Shown: in pieces, positions 1-5,669 of the stretch
Layout: every line of letters starts with the position of its first letter
Numbering within the stretch: the first letter of the stretch is position 1
Assembly: GCA_024684665.1 (NCBI GenBank)
Contig: JAIKWN010000177.1
Location: 1-14,281 of the forward strand
Direction of reading: 5' to 3'
DNA from: Clostridiales bacterium
GTDB taxonomy: Bacteria > Bacillota_A > Clostridia > Christensenellales > Aristaeellaceae
DNA: 14,281 nt
Notes under the pieces: model-generated
Seen by the model: the letters and a program-made list of their open reading frames with translations, nothing else
Databases searched by the model: none
What the model was told of the DNA's origin: nothing
Position numbers and translations under genes: made by a program

Positions 1-273
1 GTGGGACTCGGTGCTGAACTCACGGATGTCGCCGGTGGCGGCGTCGATCTCGAAGTCGTACTCGGTGTTGCCGACGTAGAATTCGACGTCGAAGGTCTCG
101 CGGCCGTCGTCAAAGTCCGGATGCGCCTTCGTGAAGAGGGCATGCTCTGCGATTACGCCCGCCTTCGCAAGCGCGATTTCCTTGGCCTGGTCGATGGTGA
201 TGTTCGCCGCAAGGGCGGTGGCGCCGATGGCAAGTATCGCGATCATGCAAAGGAACAAAACGAGTTTCTTCAT
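1..273 (-). CDS. Secreted PepSY-domain protein (N-terminal part, runs off the window)
   Basis: The reading frame starts at the ATG at 273-271 and stays open for 91 codons to the left edge, so the C-terminus is missing. An AGGAGAT ribosome binding site lies about 10 bases upstream of the ATG. Residues 1-22 form a typical signal peptide (MKKLVLFLCMIAILAIGATA, cleavage likely near ALA-A), so the protein is exported. The rest matches the PepSY fold: an N-terminal helix (ITIDQAKEIALAKAGV) followed by beta strands containing FDVEFYVGNTEYDFEIDAATGDI, where the Y-[DE]-[FVY]-x-[IV]-[DN]-xxTG-x-[IV] signature is clear. PepSY domains occur in secreted peptidase propeptides and in small cell-envelope proteins of unknown role. 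Many homologues carry a second PepSY copy, which would lie outside this window. It is transcribed divergently from the ABC importer. The family call is confident; the function is not known. Confidence 0.88.
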   Translation of the reverse strand, partial: MKKLVLFLCMIAILAIGATALAANITIDQAKEIALAKAGVIAEHALFTKAHPDFDDGRETFDVEFYVGNTEYDFEIDAATGDIREFSTESH

Positions 274-320
274 AATGAATGATCTCCTTTCCAAATAATG
301 GACCTTGGTTGCGAGGTGTT

Positions 321-349
321 ATTATACACAAGCGGAAAACGTTTTGCAA
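321..349 (-). promoter_or_regulatory. Sigma-70-type promoter for the PepSY gene
   Basis: On the minus strand, TTGCAA (349-344) and a perfect TATAAT (326-321) are separated by exactly 17 bases. Transcription would start near 314, giving a leader of about 40 bases before the ATG at 273. The -35 box matches the consensus at four of six positions. No other good promoter is seen in front of this gene. Confidence 0.7.
336..345. promoter_or_regulatory. CG-centred palindrome AAAACGTTTT in promoter spacer (possible LacI-type operator)
   Basis: AAAACGTTTT is a perfect 10-base palindrome lying inside the 17-base spacer of the leftward PepSY promoter. LacI/GalR-family repressors, including CcpA-like proteins, typically bind short palindromes with a central CG and flanking A/T, so a repressor bound here would block polymerase. 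No regulator gene is present in the window. The operator role is an inference from position and symmetry. Confidence 0.35.
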
Positions 350-496
350 TACCGAAATGAAGGGGCGGCCCCGTGCGGGGTGCTCGCAGGTGGCAGCGTG
401 ACAAAAGGCTTACCAGGCGGATGCATTCCCCTTCCGTCCTCTCCTGCAAATCCCGTATTAATTGAAGATTCTCCCGGAGCCATGCTGCATTTTTGC
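350..496. other. Intergenic DNA with no recognised element
   Basis: This is the middle of the 309-base gap between the divergent PepSY and ABC importer genes. I see no RNA gene, no repeat and no small reading frame with a ribosome binding site. A short CCCC-GTGC-GGGG hairpin at 369-380 lacks a T-tract and is probably fortuitous. Confidence 0.5.
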
Positions 497-525
497 TTGA
501 CAGACTATGCGCAAGGCTTTATAAT
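497..525 (+). promoter_or_regulatory. Perfect-consensus sigma-70 promoter of the ABC importer operon
   Basis: TTGACA (497-502) and TATAAT (520-525) are both perfect and separated by exactly 17 bases. The predicted start of transcription is near 532, leaving a leader of about 50 bases before the ATG at 583. A promoter this close to consensus suggests strong expression, either constitutive or limited by a repressor or by events in the leader. Confidence 0.9.
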
Positions 526-530
526 GCGTT

Positions 531-570
531 TTAAATTGCCGAAATCCAAACGGTTCCGGCAGAAATTTAA
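531..570 (+). promoter_or_regulatory. Stem-loop in the 5' leader of the ABC importer mRNA
   Basis: TTAAATTGCCG (531-541) can pair with CGGC (557-560) and AATTTAA (564-570), leaving the three bases AGA as a bulge. The left arm coincides with the predicted transcription start. The right arm ends immediately before the GGAGG ribosome binding site (571-575). Such a 5'-terminal hairpin could stabilise the mRNA or affect ribosome loading. Its function is inferred only. Confidence 0.45.
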
Positions 571-582
571 GGAGGAACATCC

Positions 583-1713
583 ATGAAGAAGCTGCTTTGC
601 ATGCTGCTGGCCGCGCTGCTCGTCCTGTCCATGGCCGCCCTGGCTTCCGCCGAGGGCTACAAGATCGCCATCATGACCGGCACCACGTCCCAGGGCGAGG
701 AAGAGTACTACGCGGCGACGAGCCTCGCCGAGAAGTATCCGGGCGTCGTGCTCCACGACACCTATCCGGACGCGTTCTCTTCCGAGGTCGAGACCACGAT
801 TTCCAAGCTGATCGCCTTCGCCGAGGATCCGGAAGTCAAGGCCATCATCTTCGTCCAGGCTGTCCAGGGCGCCACGGCTGCCTACACCCAGATCCTGAAC
901 GATATGGGCCGCGACGACATCCTGCTGGTCGCGGGCGTCCCGGCGGAAGACCCGGCGGACATCTCCGCGGTCGCGGACATCGTCCTCGCGAACGACGAGA
1001 TCGGCTGCGGCTACCAGGTCGCCGACCTGGCCAGCCAGTGGGGCTGCGACGTGCTCGTGCACTACTCCTTCGCGCGTCACCTGTCCTATGAGACCATCGT
1101 TGCGAAGCGCGACGCCATGAAGAACACCGCCGACGGCTACAACATCACGTTCGTCGAGCGCGACTGCCCCGACCCGACCGGCGACGCCGGCATGTCCGGT
1201 GCGCAGGCTGCCGTCCTCGAAGACATCCCGAAGGTCATGCAGGAGTATGAAGGCAAGAAGGTTTGCTTCTACTGCACGAACTGCGGCCTCCAGGTTGCGC
1301 TCCAGCAGGCGATCGTGAACCAGCCCAACGCGTACTATGCGCTGCCCTGCTGCCCGTCCCCGTACCACGGCTTCCAGGAGGCCTTCGGCCTCACCGCCAC
1401 CTACGGCGACATCGAGGGTGCGATCAAGAACCTCGCGACCTACCTGAACGATCATGACGCCACCAACCGCTTCTCCACCTGGGCGCTTCCGGTCAACATG
1501 TCCATGATCAACGGCGCGTTCGAATATGCCCGCCTCTATGCGGAAGGCAAGACGAACGGCAAGGTCGATATGGACGTCTTCTCCAAGTGCTATTCCGAGG
1601 CGGCCGGCAGCGAGATCGAACTCGGCAAGTACGTTGACGCCTCCGGCAAGGAGTACGACAACTACCTGCTGATCGCGCTCGAGCCGATCAATTTCGCGGA
1701 CTACCTCGAGTAA
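583..1713 (+). CDS. DUF3798-type extracytoplasmic binding protein of an ABC importer
   Basis: This 376-residue protein is the likely solute-binding subunit of the transporter encoded downstream. The ATG at 583 is preceded by AAGGAGG with 7 bases of spacing. Residues 1-23 form a signal peptide ending ALASA|EG, a signal peptidase I site. There is no lipobox, so unlike most Gram-positive binding proteins it should not be lipid-anchored. The mature part resembles periplasmic-binding-protein folds (YKIAIMTGT at the N-terminus, KAIIFVQAVQGA near 86-97). It contains the CTNC...CCPSPYHGF segment (231-264) that I associate with the DUF3798 family. The mature chain has nine cysteines, including C228, C231 and C234 and the pair C256-C257. 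The gene is first in the operon, behind a consensus promoter. The ligand is unknown. An inverted repeat follows it. The family call is from memory of the family and fairly confident; the substrate cannot be read from the sequence. Confidence 0.85.
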   Translation: MKKLLCMLLAALLVLSMAALASAEGYKIAIMTGTTSQGEEEYYAATSLAEKYPGVVLHDTYPDAFSSEVETTISKLIAFAEDPEVKAIIFVQAVQGATAAYTQILNDMGRDDILLVAGVPAEDPADISAVADIVLANDEIGCGYQVADLASQWGCDVLVHYSFARHLSYETIVAKRDAMKNTADGYNITFVERDCPDPTGDAGMSGAQAAVLEDIPKVMQEYEGKKVCFYCTNCGLQVALQQAIVNQPNAYYALPCCPSPYHGFQEAFGLTATYGDIEGAIKNLATYLNDHDATNRFSTWALPVNMSMINGAFEYARLYAEGKTNGKVDMDVFSKCYSEAAGSEIELGKYVDASGKEYDNYLLIALEPINFADYLE

Positions 1714-1733
1714 TCCGGAAAAGCCGATTTAAC

Positions 1734-1777
1734 GGCCGTCCGGAGCAGCCGTTTCTGGCGGATGTCTCCGGACGGCC
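1734..1777 (+). promoter_or_regulatory. Intercistronic stem-loop after the binding-protein gene
   Basis: GGCCGTCCGGA (1734-1744) and TCCGGACGGCC (1767-1777) form a perfect 11-base inverted repeat around a 22-base loop, which can itself form a small GCC/GGC stem. It lies 20 bases after the binding-protein stop and 43 bases before the ATPase start. The following sequence (TACTTATACTCTTC) is not a proper T-tract. It therefore looks like a partial terminator or an mRNA-stabilising stem of the kind that lets a binding protein be made in excess of the membrane subunits. Confidence 0.6.
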
Positions 1778-1806
1778 TACTTATACTCTTCGCATCAATC
1801 AAACGT

Positions 1807-1814
1807 GGAGGGGG
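1807..1814 (+). promoter_or_regulatory. Ribosome binding site that fixes the ATPase start at TTG 1820
   Basis: GGAGGGGG is followed by TTCCT and the TTG at 1820-1822. The upstream in-frame GTG at 1805 overlaps this site and has no ribosome binding site of its own, so the TTG is the better start. Confidence 0.7.
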
Positions 1815-1819
1815 TTCCT

Positions 1820-3412
1820 TTGGCAGATTACATCCTCGAGATGAACCACATCACCAAGGAGTACGGATCGAACGCCGTCCTGAAGGACGTGACGCTGCGC
1901 ATTCGTCCCGGTGAGATCCACGCGCTGCTCGGCGAAAACGGCGCGGGAAAATCTACGCTCATGAACGTCCTGTTCGGTATGCCGGTGATCCATTCGACCG
2001 GCGGATTCAAGGGCGAAGTGAAGCTGGACGGCGAGCCGGTCCGCATCCTGTCGCCTATGGACGCCATGTCCAAGGGAATCGGCATGGTGCACCAGGAGTT
2101 CATGCTGATTCCCGGCTTCACCATTACGGACAACATCAAACTGAACCGTGAGATCACGCGTCCATGGCCCGTCAGCCGCGTGCTCGGCGAGGACTTGGAG
2201 TTTCTGAATACAGAACAGATGGCGCACGACGCGCGTGTCGCCCTGGATTCCGTCGGCATGAACATCGACGAATACGCGCGGGTGTCCGGCCTGCCGGTCG
2301 GGCATATGCAGTTCATCGAGATCGCGCGCGAAATCGACAAGCAGGGCATGAAGCTGCTGGTATTCGACGAGCCGACGGCCGTTCTGACCGAGAGCGAGGC
2401 GGAGCAGCTCCTTCGCGTCATGAAGGACATCGCAAGCCGCGGCATCGCGATCATCTTCATCACACACCGCCTGGACGAGGTCATGGCGGTGGCGGACACG
2501 ATCACAATCCTGCGCGACGGAAGCCTCGTCTGCACCCTCCCCCGGGCGGAAGCGAACGCGAACGACATTGCGGCGCGGATGATCGGCAGGGGCGACGAGA
2601 GCGTCATCTCCGTCGAAAAGCGGACTGGCGAAACCAGCGATACGGTGGCCATGAAGATCCGCGACCTCTGGGTGAACATGCCCGGCGAGGTCGCGCGCGG
2701 CGTCGACCTCGACGTGTACGAGGGCGAGATCGTGGGCATCGGCGGCCTTGCCGGCCAGGGCAAGATCGGCATCCCGAACGGGATCATGGGCCTCTACGAG
2801 GCCGTGGGCGAGGTGGAATTCTTCGGAAAGCCGCTGAAGCTCAATGACACGCGGGACGCGCTCGCCGCCGGCATCGCGATGGTGTCGGAGGACCGGCGTG
2901 GCGTCGGCCTGCTCCTCAACCAGTCCATCGAGGACAACATCGTCTTCACCGCCATGCAGGTGCACGGCGACTTCCTGAAGAAGCCCTTCGGCCAGCGGGA
3001 CGACAAGGCGATCCGTGCCCACGCCCTGCAGATGAAGGAGGAGCTGGACATCCGCTGTACCTCCACGGCGCAGGCGGTGGGAACGCTCTCCGGCGGCAAC
3101 CAGCAGAAGGTCTGCGTCGCAAGAGCGCTCACGATGCACCCGCGGTTCCTCTTCGTCGCGGAGCCGACGCGCGGCATCGACATCGGCGCGAAGCAGCTCG
3201 TGCTGGAGACGCTCGTGCGGCTAAACCGGGAACAGAAGATGACCATCGTCATGGTCTCCTCGGAACTGCAGGAGCTGCGCTCCATCTGCGACCGCATAGC
3301 GATCGTGTCCGAGGGAAAGATCGCGACGATCCTGAAGCCGGACGATTCGGACACGGCATACGGCCTGGCGATGTCCGGCGTGAAGAAGAAAGGAGGCGGG
3401 GATCATGAGTGA
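1820..3412 (+). CDS. Double-NBD ABC importer ATPase (RbsA/MglA-like)
   Basis: This 530-residue cytoplasmic ATPase carries two nucleotide-binding domains in one chain, as in ribose, galactose and nucleoside importers. Domain 1 has an intact Walker A (GENGAGKST, 38-46), the Q-loop segment GMVHQEFMLIPGFT, and an intact Walker B (LLVFDEPTAVLT; D183, E184). Its signature is degenerate (LPVGHMQFIEIAREI). Domain 2 has a degenerate Walker A (GLAGQGKIG, 310-317 region, with Ile following K315), a canonical signature (LSGGNQQK from 423), and an altered Walker B in which Ala447 replaces the usual Asp (FVAEPTRGIDIGAK). So only one composite ATP site (domain 1 Walker motifs with the domain 2 signature) looks competent, as is usual for this subfamily. 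The start is a TTG set by the GGAGGGGG site. The 3' end overlaps the next gene by 8 bases (ATGAGTGA), indicating translational coupling. Substrate specificity is unknown. Confidence 0.93.
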   Translation: MADYILEMNHITKEYGSNAVLKDVTLRIRPGEIHALLGENGAGKSTLMNVLFGMPVIHSTGGFKGEVKLDGEPVRILSPMDAMSKGIGMVHQEFMLIPGFTITDNIKLNREITRPWPVSRVLGEDLEFLNTEQMAHDARVALDSVGMNIDEYARVSGLPVGHMQFIEIAREIDKQGMKLLVFDEPTAVLTESEAEQLLRVMKDIASRGIAIIFITHRLDEVMAVADTITILRDGSLVCTLPRAEANANDIAARMIGRGDESVISVEKRTGETSDTVAMKIRDLWVNMPGEVARGVDLDVYEGEIVGIGGLAGQGKIGIPNGIMGLYEAVGEVEFFGKPLKLNDTRDALAAGIAMVSEDRRGVGLLLNQSIEDNIVFTAMQVHGDFLKKPFGQRDDKAIRAHALQMKEELDIRCTSTAQAVGTLSGGNQQKVCVARALTMHPRFLFVAEPTRGIDIGAKQLVLETLVRLNREQKMTIVMVSSELQELRSICDRIAIVSEGKIATILKPDDSDTAYGLAMSGVKKKGGGDHE

Positions 3413-5669
3413 TGCGAAGCCGACGAAGAAAAAATCGGGCGGCAAACGGATCGTCTCCGCCGTACTGTTCGCCGTCTCCGCCCTCCTGCTTGTGGCGGCG
3501 GCCGCGGGCTATATCCTGCGGGGCAGCGCCGGGACCGCGAAGAGCCTCTCCGCCATGCGGACGCAGGCCGTGATCCACGCGGCCTCCGAAGGCCTCGTGG
3601 ACAACATCGCCCAGCAGGCGCGCGCAGACAAGCTGAAAGAGCTACGCAAGCGCAAGGACTTCCGCAAGCTGGGCCTCGACGAAGTCAACAACACCTGCGA
3701 CGCGGCCGCCGCGGAAGCGCGCGCCGCCGCGGAAGCGCTGTACAGCAATCCGGTCATCAGCGATACGACGGGCTTTGAGGCGGCGATCGCCGACCTCGAG
3801 GGCGCCCTGCGCGATTTCGGCGAACGGGAGATCGCGGAGCGCGCGGTCTTCTCGGAGCTGTACGTCGGCTTGGTCGAAAAGGTCCCGGACTGGACGGACT
3901 TGGTCGCGGCTGCGGCGGACGATAACGCGCTGCTCGCGTCCATCACGTCCTACATCCCCGATCTTGCAAAGCCTGAGAATGCTCACCTCGGCGCGTCCTT
4001 CGTGAACCTCGCGCGCGGCCTTGCGACGCAGGAGCAGAGCAAGGACGACGCGGCGCTGCTCACGCAGCTACAGGGGCAGATGATCGGTGCGATCGCGGAC
4101 TGGACCGCCTTCTCCGGCAAGGGCGACGACGAGCTCTGGGCCGGGCTGACCGCGGAGATCCCCGAGCTTTCCGGCTCCCCCTTCCGGGAGCAGCTGCTCG
4201 CCTCCGCGAAAGAGTACGTTGAAACCGCGGAGCGCGGCGAGACCGTGACGCTCGCGGAAAAGGACGAGGGCGCGGCGACCACCTTCGGCACGCAGACGGA
4301 CTACCAGTACTTCGCGCCGAGCGTGGAGCTTGCCGCCCTGCAGGCGGGAAGCGACGCAAAGTACGCCGTCCTCTGGGAAGAGCTGGCGGCCGTCATCCCG
4401 GACCTCGCGGAACTTTCGGACAAGCAGAAGGAATCGATGGCCGGGATGCTGAAGGGCGTCATCTGGCCGGGCAGCCTGGACTTCGACGCGCGGTATCAGT
4501 CCTACTCCGCCGAAAAGGGCGAGCAGGCGCTCTCCGGCGCGGAAGCCGGGCGCATCCGCCTCGCGGCCGCGGCGCAGACTGTGCTGATCGCGGGCATCGC
4601 CGTTGCGCTGCTCGCGCTGATCCTGGCCTTCTGGAAGGAACTGACGACAAGGCTCGGCGTGCCGCGCACGATCATCACCCTGTTCTTCATCTACCTCTGC
4701 CTGGCGGCGGTGCTCTATGACATCAGCGTGCCAATGATGCTCGGCAACGTGCTGACCCGTATGGGCATGTACGGCGTGCTCGTCCTCGCGATGCTGCCCG
4801 GCATCCAGTGCGGCATCGGCCTCAACATGGGCATGACGATCGGATGCATCGCGGGCCTCATGGGCATCGTGCTCTCGTTGCAATTCGACATGACGGGCGG
4901 CGCGGCGCTGATCTTCGCCTGCCTATCCGGCGCGGTCATTTCCCTCCCGCTCGGCTGGGGTTACTCGAAGCTGCTCAACAAGATGAAGGGCAGCGAGATG
5001 ACGATCTCCACCTACGTGGGCTTCTCCTTCGTCTCCCTCATGTGCATCGGCTGGATGATGCTCCCCTTCAACAACCCGAAGATCATCTGGCTGCTGAGCG
5101 GACACGGCTTGCGCGTCACGCACAGCCTGCTGGGGAGCTTTGCGCACCTCTTGGACGAGTTCCTCTCGTTCCGGATCTTCGGCATTCACGTGCCGTCCGG
5201 CGTGCTGCTCTTCGTCTTCCTGTGCTGCGCACTGATGTGGTTCTTCACCCGCTCCAAGACGGGCATCGCCATGACCGCAGTCGGCTCCAATCCCCGCTTC
5301 GCGGAGGCCAGCGGCATCAACGTGGACCGCATGCGGACGATCGGCACGGTGCTCTCCACCGCGATCGCGGCGGTCGGCATCGTCATCTATTCCCAGGCGT
5401 TCGGCTATGCGCAGCTCTACACCGCGCCCCGCCAGCTCGGCTTCATCGCCGCGTCCGCGATCCTGATCGGCGGCGCGACGGTCCGGCGGGCAAAGGTCAG
5501 CCACGTGCTGATCGGAACCTTCCTGTTCGAGGGTGTGCTCGTCCTGGGCCAGCAGATCGCGAACTCCGTAGTCGCAGGCGGCGGCCTCTCCGAGGTCATG
5601 CGCATCATGATTTCCAACGGCATTATCCTGTATGCCCTGACGCAGTCGGGAGGTGCGGCGCGTGAGTAA
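3405..5669 (+). CDS. ABC importer permease (BPD_transp_2) with a large N-terminal extracytoplasmic domain
   Basis: This 754-residue protein is a membrane subunit of the importer. The ATG at 3405 lies in ATGAGTGA, overlapping the ATPase stop, with GGAGG 8 bases upstream. After a basic N-terminus there is a membrane segment (residues about 15-38), then about 350 mostly helical, Ala/Glu/Asp-rich residues, then a second membrane segment (about 388-410). The C-terminal half (about 420-750) is a multi-span permease of the branched-chain amino acid/sugar/nucleoside type, with the conserved cytoplasmic-loop segment AVGSNPRFAEASGINVDRMR (625-644). Usual members of this family have roughly 300-400 residues, so the N-terminal region is a large addition. 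It contains four degenerate helix-[IV]P[DE][LW] motifs with prolines at 161, 185, 253 and 332. By the positive-inside rule (KPTKKK at the N-terminus) the added domain should lie outside the membrane. It shares the KLLNKMKG segment with the next gene, its paralogue. The transporter role is confident; the ectodomain function is unknown. Confidence 0.88.
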   Translation: MSDAKPTKKKSGGKRIVSAVLFAVSALLLVAAAAGYILRGSAGTAKSLSAMRTQAVIHAASEGLVDNIAQQARADKLKELRKRKDFRKLGLDEVNNTCDAAAAEARAAAEALYSNPVISDTTGFEAAIADLEGALRDFGEREIAERAVFSELYVGLVEKVPDWTDLVAAAADDNALLASITSYIPDLAKPENAHLGASFVNLARGLATQEQSKDDAALLTQLQGQMIGAIADWTAFSGKGDDELWAGLTAEIPELSGSPFREQLLASAKEYVETAERGETVTLAEKDEGAATTFGTQTDYQYFAPSVELAALQAGSDAKYAVLWEELAAVIPDLAELSDKQKESMAGMLKGVIWPGSLDFDARYQSYSAEKGEQALSGAEAGRIRLAAAAQTVLIAGIAVALLALILAFWKELTTRLGVPRTIITLFFIYLCLAAVLYDISVPMMLGNVLTRMGMYGVLVLAMLPGIQCGIGLNMGMTIGCIAGLMGIVLSLQFDMTGGAALIFACLSGAVISLPLGWGYSKLLNKMKGSEMTISTYVGFSFVSLMCIGWMMLPFNNPKIIWLLSGHGLRVTHSLLGSFAHLLDEFLSFRIFGIHVPSGVLLFVFLCCALMWFFTRSKTGIAMTAVGSNPRFAEASGINVDRMRTIGTVLSTAIAAVGIVIYSQAFGYAQLYTAPRQLGFIAASAILIGGATVRRAKVSHVLIGTFLFEGVLVLGQQIANSVVAGGGLSEVMRIMISNGIILYALTQSGGAARE
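5648..5653 (+). promoter_or_regulatory. Ribosome binding site that fixes the second permease start at GTG 5662
   Basis: GGGAGG lies 8 bases before the GTG at 5662. The earlier in-frame GTG at 5653 overlaps this site and is therefore unlikely to be used. The chosen start gives the overlap GTGAGTAA with the previous stop, the same 8-base geometry as at the ATPase/first-permease junction (ATGAGTGA). Confidence 0.7.

Noticed and set aside
369..380. CCCC-GTGC-GGGG hairpin in the divergent intergenic region
   Set aside because: The stem is only four base pairs with no T-tract and no gene ending nearby, so it is expected by chance at this GC content.
505..1455. 316-codon open frame on the minus strand opposite the binding-protein gene
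   Set aside because: It has no ribosome binding site and is Arg/Asp/Val-rich, and the plus strand encodes a clear exported protein.
1799..3139. 446-codon open frame on the minus strand opposite the ATPase gene
   Set aside because: It is a shadow of the ATPase coding sequence; the plus strand carries clear Walker and signature motifs.
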